Source: Marinobacterium weihaiense
GTDB taxonomy: Bacteria; Pseudomonadota; Gammaproteobacteria; Pseudomonadales; Balneatricaceae
NCBI RefSeq assembly: GCF_019061305.1
Contig: NZ_JAHQZT010000007.1
Location: 1 to 64,000 of the forward strand
Length of the DNA stretch: 64,000 nucleotides
Reading direction: 5' to 3'
Shown: one piece after another, positions 8,456 to 21,300 of the stretch
How positions within the stretch are numbered: the first letter of the stretch is position 1
How the letters are laid out: each line of letters opens with the position of its first letter
Notes under the pieces: model-generated
Database searches by the model: none
What the model saw: only the letters and a program-made list of their open reading frames with translations
What the model was told of the DNA's origin: nothing
Program-made: the position numbers and the translations under genes

Positions 8456-9448
8456 TCAATTACCTGATTGGTGGCGCGCCATGTCCAGCGCGAACTGCAG
8501 GGCGGTTTGCAGGCTGCCGACATCGGCCTGGCCGCTACCGGCCAGATCCAGTGCGGTGCCGTGATCAACCGAGGTGCGGATAATCGGCAGTCCCAGCGTA
8601 ATGTTAGCGGCACGGCCAAAGCCCTTGTATTTGAGGACCGGCAACCCCTGGTCATGATACATGGCCAGCACGGCATCGGCATCACGCAAGTGGTGTTCGG
8701 TAAACAGGGTGTCGGCCGGTAGTGGGCCGATCAGATCGGCACCATTGGCACGAAACTCCTCCAGCACCGGTGTAATGGTATCGATCTCCTCGCGCCCCAT
8801 GTGACCGCTTTCACCGGCATGGGGGTTAAGGCCGGCGACCAGCACGCGCGGGCGCCTGAGGCCAAAAGAACGCTGAAGGTCCTGTAGCAGCACGGCGATG
8901 ATCTCGCGCAGCAATGGCTGGGTGATGGCGTCTGCCACATCGCGCAGGGGCAGGTGGGTGGTGGCCAGAGCGACCTTGAGCCCTTCGGTGGCCAGCATCA
9001 TCACGACCTTGTGGCTGCCGGTCATGGCTTCGAGAAATTCGGTATGACCACTGAATGGGATGCCAGCATCGTTGATTACGCCCTTGTGTACTGGGGCCGT
9101 GACCAGCGCATCAAAGGTGCCGGCCTGGCACCCCAGCGTTGCCTCGCGCAGGGTGCCGAGTACATACGCGGCATTGGCCGAGTCCAGTTGGCCTGGCTCG
9201 CTGGGCGCGGTCAGAGTGACGTTCTGGCAGTACAGGCTGCCCGGTGGCGCCGGCTGAGCCGGATCGGTGGCATGGAAGGGCAGTACCCTGAGTGGCAGCC
9301 CCAGCCGGTCGGCGCGATCCTGCAGCAGTGTCGGATCGGCCACGGCGACCAGCTGGCAGGCGTGTGCCTGTTGAGCCAGCTGGACGCAGAGCTCAGGACC
9401 GATACCAGCCGGTTCACCGGGCGTGATGGCAATGCGTGGGCAGTTCAC
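8456..9448 (-). CDS. pdxA: 4-hydroxythreonine-4-phosphate dehydrogenase PdxA
   Basis: About 330 residues; oxidises 4-phosphohydroxy-L-threonine in pyridoxal phosphate synthesis. The [13 protein letters not shown] start, TAPVHKG, SGHTEFL and [27 protein letters not shown] metal/substrate motifs, with a [10 protein letters not shown] end, are all present. There is no ATG: either GTG at 9448 or TTG at 9454 (overlapping the surA stop) must be used. I chose GTG as the commoner codon; no strong ribosome site separates them. Confidence 0.94.
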   Translation of the reverse strand: MNCPRIAITPGEPAGIGPELCVQLAQQAHACQLVAVADPTLLQDRADRLGLPLRVLPFHATDPAQPAPPGSLYCQNVTLTAPSEPGQLDSANAAYVLGTLREATLGCQAGTFDALVTAPVHKGVINDAGIPFSGHTEFLEAMTGSHKVVMMLATEGLKVALATTHLPLRDVADAITQPLLREIIAVLLQDLQRSFGLRRPRVLVAGLNPHAGESGHMGREEIDTITPVLEEFRANGADLIGPLPADTLFTEHHLRDADAVLAMYHDQGLPVLKYKGFGRAANITLGLPIIRTSVDHGTALDLAGSGQADVGSLQTALQFALDMARHQSGN

Positions 9449-9450
9449 GA

Positions 9451-10740
9451 TCAAATCTTGCGCTCTATGTAGGCCTGGGAACGGATCTCACGCAACCAGT
9501 TGCTCAGTTCTTCGGTAAACTTGCGTTGGCGAATGCTGCTGCGTGCCTGGGATTCAAGCATCTTTTCACCTAGATCCTGGGTGCGGTAGTCCTGCACTTG
9601 CAGAATGTGCCAGCCGAAACGGGATTCGAAAGGTTCACTGACCTGCCCCTTGGCGGTACTGTTCATGACCTGTTCAAATTCGGGCACCATCTGTCCATTC
9701 TGGGTCCAGCCAAGATCGCCGCCCTGGGAGCCGCTGGCTGCATCATCGCTGTAGCGACGCGCCAGGTCATCAAAGGGCTGACCTTCCAGCAGGCGTTGGT
9801 ACAGAGTGTTGATCTCACGACGGGTCTGTTCCGGGCTGCGGATTTCGTTCGGGGTCAGCAGGATATGACGTACCTTGGTCTGTTCGACCAGCTGTACCTT
9901 GCCGCCACGCTTGTCTTCCACCAGCAGCAGGTGGAACCCGCCAGGGGTGCGGATCGGCTGACTGATCTCGCCTGGGGACAGGCGGCGGATGGCGTTGGCC
10001 AGAGCTTCCGGCAACTCGGACTCCCGACGCCAGCCCAGCTCACCGCCCTGAAGGGCATTCGGTGCGTTGGAAACCGCAATGGCCAGCTCGCTAAAGGGCT
10101 GGCCCTGTTCCAGCTGCTGGCGTGCGTCTGCAGCCTTGGCTTCGGCCTTGCGAATCATGTCTGGCGTGGCGTTTTCCGGCAGAGCAAAGAGGATATTGCG
10201 CAGGCGGTATTCGGCCTGGACCTGCTGCTGACCCAGTTCGGAATCAAGAAAGTTCTGCACTTCCTGATCCGAGACGCTGATGCGGCGGTTGACGCGACTC
10301 TGTTGTACCTGGGTCAGCAGAATTTCACGACGAATCTGTTCACGGGCCTGGGCATAATCCTGACCTTCGGCAACCAGGGCGTCGCGGAACTGGGCCAAGG
10401 TCATGTTATTCTGCGCCGCGATGCGATTCAGAGCCTCGTTCAGCTGGCGCTCGGATACACGCAGCCCTTGACGTTCGGCGATCTGCAGCTGGATACTTTC
10501 CAGAATCAGCCGATCCATGACCTGGTCGCGGAGCACATTTTCAGGGGGCAGGCGTGTACCCTCTCGGGCGGCGATCTGCTGGCGCACCAGCTCCAGGCGC
10601 TGCTCCAGCTCGCTTTCGAGCACAATATCCTCATTGACAACCGCAGCGATACGGTCGAGTACTTCAGCCTGCACGCTGGCCATCGGAGCCGTTAGCAGCA
10701 GTAACGTCAGCAGGGGCCGACGAAGTTTAGAAAGCGCCAT
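9451..10740 (-). CDS. surA: Periplasmic chaperone and peptidyl-prolyl isomerase SurA
   Basis: 429 residues from the ATG at 10740, close to E. coli SurA (428). There is a signal peptide (basic start, [10 protein letters not shown], cleavage near SVQA-EV), then the N-terminal chaperone domain ([16 protein letters not shown]), two parvulin domains (about 172-275 and 285-385, each with a GGxLGW motif) and a C-terminal helix. SurA escorts outer-membrane proteins, including LptD, to the BAM complex. The start overlaps the end of lptD by 14 bases. Confidence 0.95.
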   Translation of the reverse strand: MALSKLRRPLLTLLLLTAPMASVQAEVLDRIAAVVNEDIVLESELEQRLELVRQQIAAREGTRLPPENVLRDQVMDRLILESIQLQIAERQGLRVSERQLNEALNRIAAQNNMTLAQFRDALVAEGQDYAQAREQIRREILLTQVQQSRVNRRISVSDQEVQNFLDSELGQQQVQAEYRLRNILFALPENATPDMIRKAEAKAADARQQLEQGQPFSELAIAVSNAPNALQGGELGWRRESELPEALANAIRRLSPGEISQPIRTPGGFHLLLVEDKRGGKVQLVEQTKVRHILLTPNEIRSPEQTRREINTLYQRLLEGQPFDDLARRYSDDAASGSQGGDLGWTQNGQMVPEFEQVMNSTAKGQVSEPFESRFGWHILQVQDYRTQDLGEKMLESQARSSIRQRKFTEELSNWLREIRSQAYIERKI

Positions 10741-13627
10741 TGTCATCCTCATCATATCCGGTGATTTCTCCCAGGTATTCGCGTCCCTCGCCCTGGCCGA
10801 ATGCACCCAGGCCACGCAGAACAAACTGCAGGAAAATACCGCTGTCGGTTTCAAACTCTTCTACGCTGCCGACAGTGTCAGGGTCGATAACCCAGCTACG
10901 ACCGGTCAGGCGGACCTTCCAGCAGCAGCTGGCATATTCAAGGCCCAAGAGGGTTTCCAGGTTTTCATTGTTGTCCAAGTCTTGCTGCCAGCGGCCGTAG
11001 CCGGTCCAGCTGTTGCTCAAGGGCCAACGGAAAGCCAGATCCAGCTGCTGGTTGCCGTCCAGTGCATCCTTCTCAACGTCATCACGGTAGCTCATGTACA
11101 GCAGGCGCTTGTCACCCGGCGTGTAGCTGAGCTTGTAGTTGTGCTCGAGAAACTCGTAGCTGTCGCGGTCCAGTTCGCCGTTGTGGGTCAGGCGCAGATT
11201 ACGGGTAAAGTTCCAGTTAGCCAATGTGGCAAGATTGGAGCTGCTTTCAGTCCCCCCGCTCAGGCTATCACCCGGCCGGCCGGCATGTTCGCGGTCGGCC
11301 AGATAGTGCGCTTGTGCCGCCCCCAGGCGAAGTTTTTCGATGCCCTGGGCAGAGTAGATGGCACTGGACAGGCCCAGAGTGGCCTGTCGAGTATCGGCCA
11401 CGCGGTCGCTACCGCTCCAGCCGGTCTCGTGGAACAGGTTGTAGTAGGTGAAGTCCAGCTGAGAGGAGTCAAAGCGCGGAATATCCGCCTGGTCATCGGC
11501 ATCCACGTCGGCATGCAGCAGAAACAGGCGTGGCTCCAGCGTCTGGGTGTACTCACCATCGGCCAGTGCGAAATCACGCTCCAGCGTCAGTCCCGAGTCC
11601 AGGCTGAGAATGCCGGCACTGATAGAATGGCTACCGTTGAGGTGCGCATGACGATCATTTTCAAGATCGTAAGACGAATGCCACAGTGTTGCCGCCGGGC
11701 GGAGATACCCCCAAGGGGCGTCCAGGTTCAGGCTCATGCGCGGGCGCAGGTGCACTCGGCTGCCTTCAGTACGGTCCAGGCCGGTCAGGTTACGACCGTA
11801 TTTACCGTCAAGGTCGCGCTGGAATTGGACATATTCAGCCTGATAGTCCGCATACAGGCGATTGCCGGTTACATGTTGCCCGCTCAACAGAACCTGAGGC
11901 AGCTTTTCATAGGGCGCAGTGCCCCCGATGGTCTGGTAGCTTTGGGTGCGCAGCGTGAGACTGGCCCCTGGCATCAGGTAGCGCAGGTCGAACAACTGGT
12001 CTAGATGGTCATCCCGTTGAATCGCGAGGCTGGTCCCCAGGTCCTCGAAGTAATCATCGTCGCTGACACGGGTAAAGTTGACGTGACTGTACATGTTGCT
12101 GACGGGCTGGCCGCTGTGCTCGAATCCGATCAACCAGCGGTCATCGCCATGGCGGCGGTCACTGCCCAGCCAGGAATTGCTGAGTCTGTTGCTGGACCAG
12201 TGGTTCAGGTAGCGGAACTCGTTTTCCAGCATCAAGCCGCGTTCGCCGATATGACGCAGCGTCAGCGTATCGTCGTAGTTGTCGGCCAGGTTGAAGTAAT
12301 ACGGAATGGCAACATCGAGGCCGTCACTTTTGGAGTAACCGATGCTGGGATACAAAAAACCCGACTGACGACGATCATCGATCGGGAATGACAGGTAGGG
12401 CGTGTAGAGCACCGGAACGCCAGCAACATCTAGGGTCGCGTGGCGGGCGGTACCGCGGCCGGTTTCCGGGTCGAGTTCGATTCGGTCGGCGGCGATCTGC
12501 CAGGCGTTACTGTCAGGCTCACAGTAGGTTACGGCGCCTTCGTCAAGCCGGATGCGCCGATCACCGAAACGGGTGATCTGTTCGGCCTGGCCGCGCATGT
12601 GCTCCTGGTGCAGCACATATTGGGCATTGTAAAAACGCGTATCGCCACTGAGCATGTTGGCATCGGCCTGCTCACTCAGTAGCAGCAGGCCGGGCTCTCG
12701 GTACTTGATCTGTCCATACAGGCGCGCGTTGTTGCTGCTCTGGTCGTATTCGCCGCGGGTACTGGTAATCAGGCGGCCTCCGCGCTGAATCTGAATACCG
12801 CCTTCGAGTTCCGTGATGCCGCCGATAATGCTGGATGAGTTCAGGGCCTGAATGTAGACCGGCTGTTGATTGAGAGGACGGTCATCATCGATGTAATCGA
12901 AATTCGGTTCGATGTAACGCCCGCGGCAGGCGCCGGGGGCATCGCCCGGTGTATAAGCATACCAGTCCAGTGCGGCGGCTGCCGCCGGTGTCAATGGCCG
13001 GGATGCAGTGGTTGTACTCGCAACGGCCGGTGTGCGGCTTGCCACCTGTTTACACTCCCAGTCATGATCACCGGCTTGACACTCCCACTCGGGCTGTCCT
13101 TTGGTGCTGGCGGGACGAGTGGCCATTCGGGTCACGTGGGAGGTTGCAGGCGTCGAGTCAGACCGATTGCAGGCCCGGTTTGTTCCAGCCGTTTCACAGG
13201 ACCTGCTGACTGTAGCGTCGGCTGGGCGTGTCTGCAAAGGGAGTGGAGAAGGAGCCTCTTTCGTGGCTCGTGCCTGCGTCGGCCATTGGACTGGCGGCGA
13301 TGTATGCTGGGAAGCCGGGCGTGAATGCCTGTCGGATGACGACGATGGCGGCACGGTATCAGAGCGGCGTGAAGCAGGAGGGTTTTCAGGTGCCCCTGGT
13401 TCAGATGGTACCGGGCGAGCAGTATCTTTCAGGCGGTTGCTGCCCTCTTCAGAGAGGGGCTGCTGCTGGAGCAACTGTTCGTCGACTTCACAGTCCCATT
13501 CGCCGGAGGGGGTGAGATTGCAGCTCCACAAGCGCTCGGCGCTTTCCTGTGCCTGCAGTGTCTGAGCACTGATGGCGGCGGCTACGGCCAGTGTGAGTTT
13601 GAATCCAGCGCGGGTGTTAAAGGGCAT
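10727..13627 (-). CDS. lptD: LPS-assembly outer-membrane protein LptD
   Basis: About 966 residues from the ATG at 13627, which gives a good signal peptide (cut after TLQAQ). The long C-terminal region is the beta barrel; the N-terminal jellyroll begins around PVYIQALNSSSI. The barrel ends with the paired cysteines YASCCWKV needed for the LptD disulfide switch. Between signal and jellyroll lies a ~200-residue Pro/Ser/Thr-rich insert framed by two Trp-Cys modules (WSC..GEWDC at 34-46 and WECQAGDHDWEC at 181-192), which makes the protein much longer than E. coli LptD (784). It inserts LPS in the outer leaflet together with LptE, which is not in this window. Confidence 0.95.
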   Translation of the reverse strand: MPFNTRAGFKLTLAVAAAISAQTLQAQESAERLWSCNLTPSGEWDCEVDEQLLQQQPLSEEGSNRLKDTARPVPSEPGAPENPPASRRSDTVPPSSSSDRHSRPASQHTSPPVQWPTQARATKEAPSPLPLQTRPADATVSRSCETAGTNRACNRSDSTPATSHVTRMATRPASTKGQPEWECQAGDHDWECKQVASRTPAVASTTTASRPLTPAAAAALDWYAYTPGDAPGACRGRYIEPNFDYIDDDRPLNQQPVYIQALNSSSIIGGITELEGGIQIQRGGRLITSTRGEYDQSSNNARLYGQIKYREPGLLLLSEQADANMLSGDTRFYNAQYVLHQEHMRGQAEQITRFGDRRIRLDEGAVTYCEPDSNAWQIAADRIELDPETGRGTARHATLDVAGVPVLYTPYLSFPIDDRRQSGFLYPSIGYSKSDGLDVAIPYYFNLADNYDDTLTLRHIGERGLMLENEFRYLNHWSSNRLSNSWLGSDRRHGDDRWLIGFEHSGQPVSNMYSHVNFTRVSDDDYFEDLGTSLAIQRDDHLDQLFDLRYLMPGASLTLRTQSYQTIGGTAPYEKLPQVLLSGQHVTGNRLYADYQAEYVQFQRDLDGKYGRNLTGLDRTEGSRVHLRPRMSLNLDAPWGYLRPAATLWHSSYDLENDRHAHLNGSHSISAGILSLDSGLTLERDFALADGEYTQTLEPRLFLLHADVDADDQADIPRFDSSQLDFTYYNLFHETGWSGSDRVADTRQATLGLSSAIYSAQGIEKLRLGAAQAHYLADREHAGRPGDSLSGGTESSSNLATLANWNFTRNLRLTHNGELDRDSYEFLEHNYKLSYTPGDKRLLYMSYRDDVEKDALDGNQQLDLAFRWPLSNSWTGYGRWQQDLDNNENLETLLGLEYASCCWKVRLTGRSWVIDPDTVGSVEEFETDSGIFLQFVLRGLGAFGQGEGREYLGEITGYDEDDNGAF

Positions 13628-13745
13628 CAGGTCGCTATCCAGTTGCGGTCGCAGGCCGGTTTCACGCCAGCCCGTAAGTCGAGTACCATATCGGACCATG
13701 CATGATAAAGCATTCACAACTTCAAGTGCTAGAGGATAAAAGCGA

Positions 13746-16270
<2,525 letters not shown>

Positions 16271-16296
<26 letters not shown>

Positions 16297-17242
16297 TCGC
16301 TGCGCTGCCCGGAGGCGCCTGTACTCTGGGCACTGGCGTCTCCATCTTGCCTCTGAGTTTGCGGCTGTCATCCAGTATGATTCGCTCCAGCAACCCGCGT
16401 ACATGCCGAGTCAGCCAAGGCATATCCCCCTGCCAGCCACGAAAGACACCGGGCAATCGGCTCTGGTGGTAGTGCTTGAGGTCGGCGCGGCGGGCCAGCA
16501 GGCGCCGTTGACGGGCGTTGGGCTCGGCATCCGGATAGCCGGGCATCGGGGCGTGGTAGAGGTCGATCAACGTGCGCCGGCCGACCAGAGGCAGCAGGGT
16601 GTGCAGCGGTTGCCTGGCGCCGGGCGAGGGGCGCGGGTCGATCAGCATCAGGTTAACGCCATCGTCCTTGCCCTGTGCCCAGTCGACACCCCAGACCGCA
16701 CTGCGACCGATGCCGGTGATGATACGTTGCCTCAGCTCGGGGGCGCGTCGCCCCAGGGTGTCGTGTGCCTCCTGCAGGCGCTGGGCCATCTGCTGCTCGA
16801 ATGACAGTACAGTCGGGCCGCTGGCGGTGGCGCTCGAGCCTTCAGCCGCTGCCGGGGCCGATGCTGAGTCGGCGGCAGGCGACGTCCGAGTCGGTACTGG
16901 GCTATCGGGCAGCTCGGGCGGTTCGACGGCAATCACGGTCCAGCCGTGCTCCGGCAAATAGGCGGTGAGGGCGCGGACCTGTTCAAGCCAGGCTTCGGCA
17001 CTGCCGGGGTCCGGCAGCAAGAGCACGGCTCCCGAAGGCTTCGGGGTCATGGCAGGCCGATACAGCAAACGAAACCGATTGCCCTCGATATCCACGTCAA
17101 TCAGCTCGTGGCCCAGCCCCAGCTGCTGCAGGATGCGGGCCTGGGGCACCGGTATGCCGGCACCGTGGCGCTCCGGCTCGGCTGCCGAGGCGAGAGTGGA
17201 CAGGCACAGCAGGCTGGCGAATATCAAAGCGTGTGTAGGCAT
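16271..17242 (-). CDS. Exported DUF3530 family protein
   Basis: About 323 residues from the ATG at 17242, chosen because it gives a compact signal peptide (MPTHALIFASLLCLSTLASA). An in-frame ATG at 17263 adds 7 residues and is possible. DUF3530 proteins look like alpha/beta hydrolases: VLLLPDPGSAEAWLEQVRALTAYLPEHGWTVIAVEPPE corresponds to the first strands, and a poorly conserved Pro/Ser/Ala-rich loop follows (about 125-155). The usual nucleophile elbow is not evident (GIGRSAVWGVDWA stands in its place), so activity is uncertain. Confidence 0.8.
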
Positions 17243-17351
17243 GTTGCGATTATCGGCGCTCATGGTGCCGACCGCAAGCGGAGACAGCGGCTGAACATGC
17301 CGGGCGGCTTGGGGTACAATGGCGCAATTGTTAACCAGCACACGAGTTCCC

Positions 17352-18026
17352 ATGGCCGACTTCAAGATTGCTCCGTCTATTCTCTCCGCCGACTTTGCCC
17401 GTCTGGGTGAAGAAGTTGAAAACGTACTGGCCGCCGGTGCCGATATCGTCCATTTCGATGTCATGGATAATCACTACGTACCCAACCTGACCATCGGCCC
17501 AATGGTATGCAAGGCGCTGCGCGACTACGGCATCACCGCGCCGATTGATGCCCACCTGATGGTCAAGCCGGTGGACCACATGATCAGTGAGTTCATCAAG
17601 GCGGGTGCGTCCTACATCACCTTCCATCCGGAAGCCTCCGAGCATATCGATCGCTCCCTGCAGATGATTCGCGATGGCGGCTGTCAGTCCGGTCTGGTGT
17701 TCAATCCGGCCACGCCGCTGCACTACCTGGACCACGTCATGGACAAGGTCGACATGATCCTGCTGATGTCGGTCAACCCAGGCTTCGGTGGACAGAAGTT
17801 CATCCCGGCCACGCTGGACAAGCTGCGCCAGGTACGCCAACGCATCGATGACAGCGGTTTCAATGTCCGTCTGGAAGTAGACGGTGGTGTGGGCATCGGC
17901 AACATTGCCGAGATCGCCGCCGCTGGTGCCGACACCTTCGTGGCCGGTTCGGCCATCTTCAACACCGAGGATTACGCTGCTACCATCGCGCAGATGCGTG
18001 CCGAGTTGGCGAAGGTTTCGGGCTGA
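17352..18026 (+). CDS. rpe: Ribulose-phosphate 3-epimerase
   Basis: 224 residues from the ATG at 17352 ([21 protein letters not shown]). It interconverts ribulose-5-phosphate and xylulose-5-phosphate. Conserved marks: the [17 protein letters not shown] metal/catalytic loop, [19 protein letters not shown] and EVDGGVG. Its stop overlaps the gph start (TGATG); the rpe-gph pair is common in gammaproteobacteria. Confidence 0.96.
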   Translation: MADFKIAPSILSADFARLGEEVENVLAAGADIVHFDVMDNHYVPNLTIGPMVCKALRDYGITAPIDAHLMVKPVDHMISEFIKAGASYITFHPEASEHIDRSLQMIRDGGCQSGLVFNPATPLHYLDHVMDKVDMILLMSVNPGFGGQKFIPATLDKLRQVRQRIDDSGFNVRLEVDGGVGIGNIAEIAAAGADTFVAGSAIFNTEDYAATIAQMRAELAKVSG

Positions 18027-18706
18027 TGCGCACTTTGTTCAATGGCGAGCTGCCCGCCTGCGTGATGTTCGACCTGGACGGCACGCTGGTGGACAGCGCG
18101 CTGGATCTGACTGCCGCTGTGGATAACATGCTGCAAGCTCTGGGGCGTGAGCCGGCAGGTGAAGCCAAGGTGCGCCAGTGGGTGGGCAACGGGGCTCAAG
18201 TGCTGGTACAGCGTGCGCTCAGTGGTGATATGCACCCGGCGGATAGTGCGGTGGAACCTGAACTGTTTCAGGTGGCATTTGAAGTCTTCCTGGCCGCCTA
18301 TACCCAAAGCAACGGCCGTTACAGCAGACTTTATCCGGGCGTGAATGAGCTGCTGATCCATTTACAGCAGGCTGGTGTGCCCATGGCGGTGATCACCAAC
18401 AAGCCGACGGCATTTACCATGCCGCTGTTGAAAGCATTGAAGATCGATCACTACTTCGGCCAGGTACTCGGTGGTGACAGCCTGCCGGTGAAAAAGCCCG
18501 ATCCGCTGCCGTTGCTGACGGTTCTGGAAACAAACAGCTGCCCGCCGGAGCAGGCGCTGATGCTGGGGGATTCCCGCAACGACGTGGCCGCCGCCCGTGC
18601 CGCGGGCGTTCCGGTAGTCTGCGTCAGCTACGGTTACAACCACGGCGAGCCGGTGGCAAGCTGCTCGCCGGATCGGGTTGTGGATAGTCTTGCTTCACTG
18701 ATGTGA
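18026..18706 (+). CDS. gph: Phosphoglycolate phosphatase, HAD family
   Basis: 226 residues. HAD motifs I (MFDLDGTLVDSA), II (AVITNKP), III (KKPDP) and IV (MLGDSRNDVAAA) are all present in order, with a helical cap between I and II. Gph removes phosphoglycolate, for example from DNA repair. Coupled to rpe by overlap; the usual next gene (trpE) is not present here. Confidence 0.93.
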   Translation: MRTLFNGELPACVMFDLDGTLVDSALDLTAAVDNMLQALGREPAGEAKVRQWVGNGAQVLVQRALSGDMHPADSAVEPELFQVAFEVFLAAYTQSNGRYSRLYPGVNELLIHLQQAGVPMAVITNKPTAFTMPLLKALKIDHYFGQVLGGDSLPVKKPDPLPLLTVLETNSCPPEQALMLGDSRNDVAAARAAGVPVVCVSYGYNHGEPVASCSPDRVVDSLASLM

Positions 18707-18723
18707 AGGCAACCAAGGGATGA

Positions 18724-18752
18724 TTGAGTTTTACTGATGTTTTGACTATGAT
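18724..18752 (+). promoter_or_regulatory. Sigma-70 promoter of the DUF3015 gene
   Basis: -35 TTGAGT (18724-18729), 17-bp spacer, -10 TATGAT (18747-18752). Transcription would start near 18759, giving a leader of about 70 bases before the ATG at 18829, which is preceded by AAGGAG. Confidence 0.75.
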
Positions 18753-18828
18753 CGCGTCCCCATTTGGAGACGCTTGGCCGATATCGGAAATGAATATTGG
18801 CAGAAGTGTCTGATACAAGGAGTTTTAA

Positions 18829-19326
18829 ATGAACCTGAAAGCGATCACCCTGGCCGCTGCTGCAGCTGCTGTTATCTCGACCCCGTCCCTGGCTGAAACC
18901 AAGGCGACCGGCTCAGGCCCCAATCCTTTCACTGATTGTGGTATTGGCGCTGCGTTGTTTCAGGACGTGCACTGGGCTGCCGTAACATCCAATGTGATCT
19001 GGGACCTTGGTACTACGGCTGTCACCTCGGCTACGGCAAGCCCGGAAACTTGCAGTGCGCGCAAAGTACAAACAGCCCAGTTCATTCTAGACACGTATGA
19101 GAACCTGGCTGAAGATACTGCGCGTGGTTATGGTGAGCACCTGACAGCCGCCATGAACACATTTGGCTGTGCTGCAGATAAGCAAGCTATTATCAGCATG
19201 CAGCTGCGTCAAGCAATGGCACATGAAGTAGCCAATCCAGAATATGCTGAGCAGTCTTCACATGAGAAAGCTCAGCGCTACTACCAAGCACTTGATACGG
19301 CTTCGGCAGGCCGTTGCTCCGCCTGA
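18829..19326 (+). CDS. Exported DUF3015 family protein
   Basis: 165 residues with a clear signal peptide (MNLKAITLAAAAAAVISTPSLA). The mature part contains NPFTDCGIGAALFQD and several spaced cysteines, the hallmark of DUF3015, a family of small periplasmic proteins of unknown role found in Pseudomonas and relatives. It is a single-gene unit with its own promoter (18724-18752), ribosome site (AAGGAG) and terminator (19341-19366). Confidence 0.85.
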   Translation: MNLKAITLAAAAAAVISTPSLAETKATGSGPNPFTDCGIGAALFQDVHWAAVTSNVIWDLGTTAVTSATASPETCSARKVQTAQFILDTYENLAEDTARGYGEHLTAAMNTFGCAADKQAIISMQLRQAMAHEVANPEYAEQSSHEKAQRYYQALDTASAGRCSA

Positions 19327-19340
19327 ACCCGACAGGCACA

Positions 19341-19366
19341 AGGGCATGCACAGCATGTCCTTTTCT
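19341..19366 (+). terminator. Terminator after the DUF3015 gene
   Basis: A 9-bp stem (19341-19349 with 19353-19361, one wobble), 3-base loop, then TTTTCTTT. It separates the DUF3015 gene from the next one. Confidence 0.75.
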
Positions 19367-19404
19367 TTGTGACATCCTGAGTCTCTCTGCTTTTGGAAAC
19401 CTCT

Positions 19405-21300
19405 GTGTTCAAGTTACTTTTGCCGACGTATATCCTGCTTTTGTTGTCGGCAAGTTCAATTGCTTCAGCAAACGATCCGGCAGCTTATCATGTGTATCTT
19501 GTGGAAGAAGCACGTGAGAAAAGACTTGCACACTCCACCGTTTGGCTCAAGCTTCTACACTATGAACCTGTGGGGTTAGCAGGTAAAGGTCTGGAAAGCG
19601 CTATACACTCGCCCGAATTCTTTATTGCCCCTGATGGCCGCCATGAACCAGAAGCCGAGCTGACAGCGATGCTGGCCGGGATGCTGGAAGACGTCAGCGC
19701 AGATGGGCCTGACCAACATCCGATCTGTCGATTTCCTGCCAGAGCTGCTTGGCTTACCGAGCAACTTGAAATTCCCGAGGAGTGGATTCCCGTTACCCGT
19801 TGTCCAGAGTTTGACGACTGGTCCTTCAATGGAACCACGGACTCTATCAGTGTGGTATTTGCCACGGGTTATCTGGGGAACCCGGCTTCTTACTACGGGC
19901 ATACACTTCTAAAGCTGAACTCCAGCCTCCAGCAGAAGCAGACCAGCCTGCTTGATGTGAGCGTTAACTATGGTGCGATAGTACCGGATAATGAAAATCC
20001 CCTGGCGTATATTGTCAAAGGTGTAACCGGGGGCTATGACGGTGGATTCAGTCACATTCAGTACTACTTTCATACTCACAACTATGGTGAGAATGAATTG
20101 CGTGACCTCTGGGAGTACAAACTTGACTTGCCCCAAGAGGCGGTTGATCTGATCGTTGCCCATGCGTGGGAAGTATTGGGGCGCAAGTATACGTATTATT
20201 TCTTCCGCAAGAACTGCGCCTACCGGATGGCTGAACTACTCCAGGTTGTTGAAGGGGTTGATATTATCCCTGAAAATCGCCCCTTTACCATGCCGCAGTC
20301 ATTGATCAGCAAACTGGGTTCTGCCGACAGGGTGGGAGCGCCGCTGGTTAATCAGATCATTTACCACCCGTCGCGTCAGTCGCGACTGTACAGCCGGTTC
20401 AGGGCGCTGTCTGATCAGCAGAAGGCGCGCGTCAGGCTGGTGATTGACAGTGAACAAGACATGTCGCAATGGGCGGGGCTACTGAGCCATGTTGAGGTAG
20501 ACACCCTGCTCGACTACTACCAATACCTGATCAAATCCGAATCAGGTACGGTTGCTGAAGCGAAAGAGCGCTATCGACAGGTTCTGTTGTATCGCTACCG
20601 CATGCCCCCGCAGCGCAAGGCGGAAGTTGCTGCGGCCAAGTTGTCGCCTGATCAGTCGCGCAGGCCTAGTCGTGTTGAGCTCTCCGGGATCCATTCATCC
20701 AGTCAGGGCAGTGGTTGGGGGCTGGCTCTAAGACCTGCTTATTACGATGCTTTGGATGGGGACGAGGCTCATGTTGGCAACTCCGCTTTATTGATGGGAG
20801 AGTTGTCTTTACAGGTGATCGATGATAATTGGAAAATTGATCGTTTTGATCTGATCAATATCGAGAGTGCTAATACACAGGTAACAGGGCTCCCCGGAGA
20901 TGGGCGCGAAGCCTGGATGTTAAGGGCAGGTTGGGTAAGGCCTGACCTTGCATGCACGGGTTGTTTGTCACCACGTATTGAAGGCGCGTGGGGACGCGCT
21001 TTGACCCCGGTTGAATCTGTTGATATGACAGCGATGGTGGGGGCTGCGCTGCAAGATAAGCGTTATGGACAGGCATTGTTGGATGCCACTGTCAATATGC
21101 GTGGAGTTGCGCGCATCAGTGACACAGCCACTCTGTTACTGGAACGAGTTGTGCGGATGCCTTTCCACGGCCAGGGGACGACCAGGAGAGAGGATAAGGT
21201 GGTATTGAGATACATGTTTGAGCGCAATGCCGATATCAGGCTTCGCTATCGAGCGGATCAAACCACCGAGCTTTCTCTGGGGGTGGGCTTCTACTTTTAG
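19405..21300 (+). CDS. Exported DUF4105 (Lnb-type N-terminal domain) protein
   Basis: About 631 residues. No ATG is available; GTG at 19405 gives a clean signal peptide (MFKLLLPTYILLLLSASSIASA) with GGAAA upstream, while TTG at 19393 would add four residues. The N-terminal third resembles DUF4105, which is related to the N-terminal domain of lacto-N-biosidase: VFATGYLGNPASYYGHTLLKL, then YGENELRDLWEYKL and a FFRKNCAYRMAELL stretch with a possible Cys-based active site. The last ~200 residues look like beta strands ending in an aromatic (LSLGVGFYF), reminiscent of an outer-membrane end. Function unknown. Confidence 0.83.
   Translation: MFKLLLPTYILLLLSASSIASANDPAAYHVYLVEEAREKRLAHSTVWLKLLHYEPVGLAGKGLESAIHSPEFFIAPDGRHEPEAELTAMLAGMLEDVSADGPDQHPICRFPARAAWLTEQLEIPEEWIPVTRCPEFDDWSFNGTTDSISVVFATGYLGNPASYYGHTLLKLNSSLQQKQTSLLDVSVNYGAIVPDNENPLAYIVKGVTGGYDGGFSHIQYYFHTHNYGENELRDLWEYKLDLPQEAVDLIVAHAWEVLGRKYTYYFFRKNCAYRMAELLQVVEGVDIIPENRPFTMPQSLISKLGSADRVGAPLVNQIIYHPSRQSRLYSRFRALSDQQKARVRLVIDSEQDMSQWAGLLSHVEVDTLLDYYQYLIKSESGTVAEAKERYRQVLLYRYRMPPQRKAEVAAAKLSPDQSRRPSRVELSGIHSSSQGSGWGLALRPAYYDALDGDEAHVGNSALLMGELSLQVIDDNWKIDRFDLINIESANTQVTGLPGDGREAWMLRAGWVRPDLACTGCLSPRIEGAWGRALTPVESVDMTAMVGAALQDKRYGQALLDATVNMRGVARISDTATLLLERVVRMPFHGQGTTRREDKVVLRYMFERNADIRLRYRADQTTELSLGVGFYF

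Noticed and set aside
8452-8685. N-terminal extension of rsmA
   Set aside because: The 78 extra codons overlap pdxA out of frame and are not conserved; the family start is at 8451.
10517-12004. Plus-strand frame of 495 codons
   Set aside because: It lies antisense to surA and lptD, both firmly identified; no family features and no ribosome site. A codon-bias shadow.
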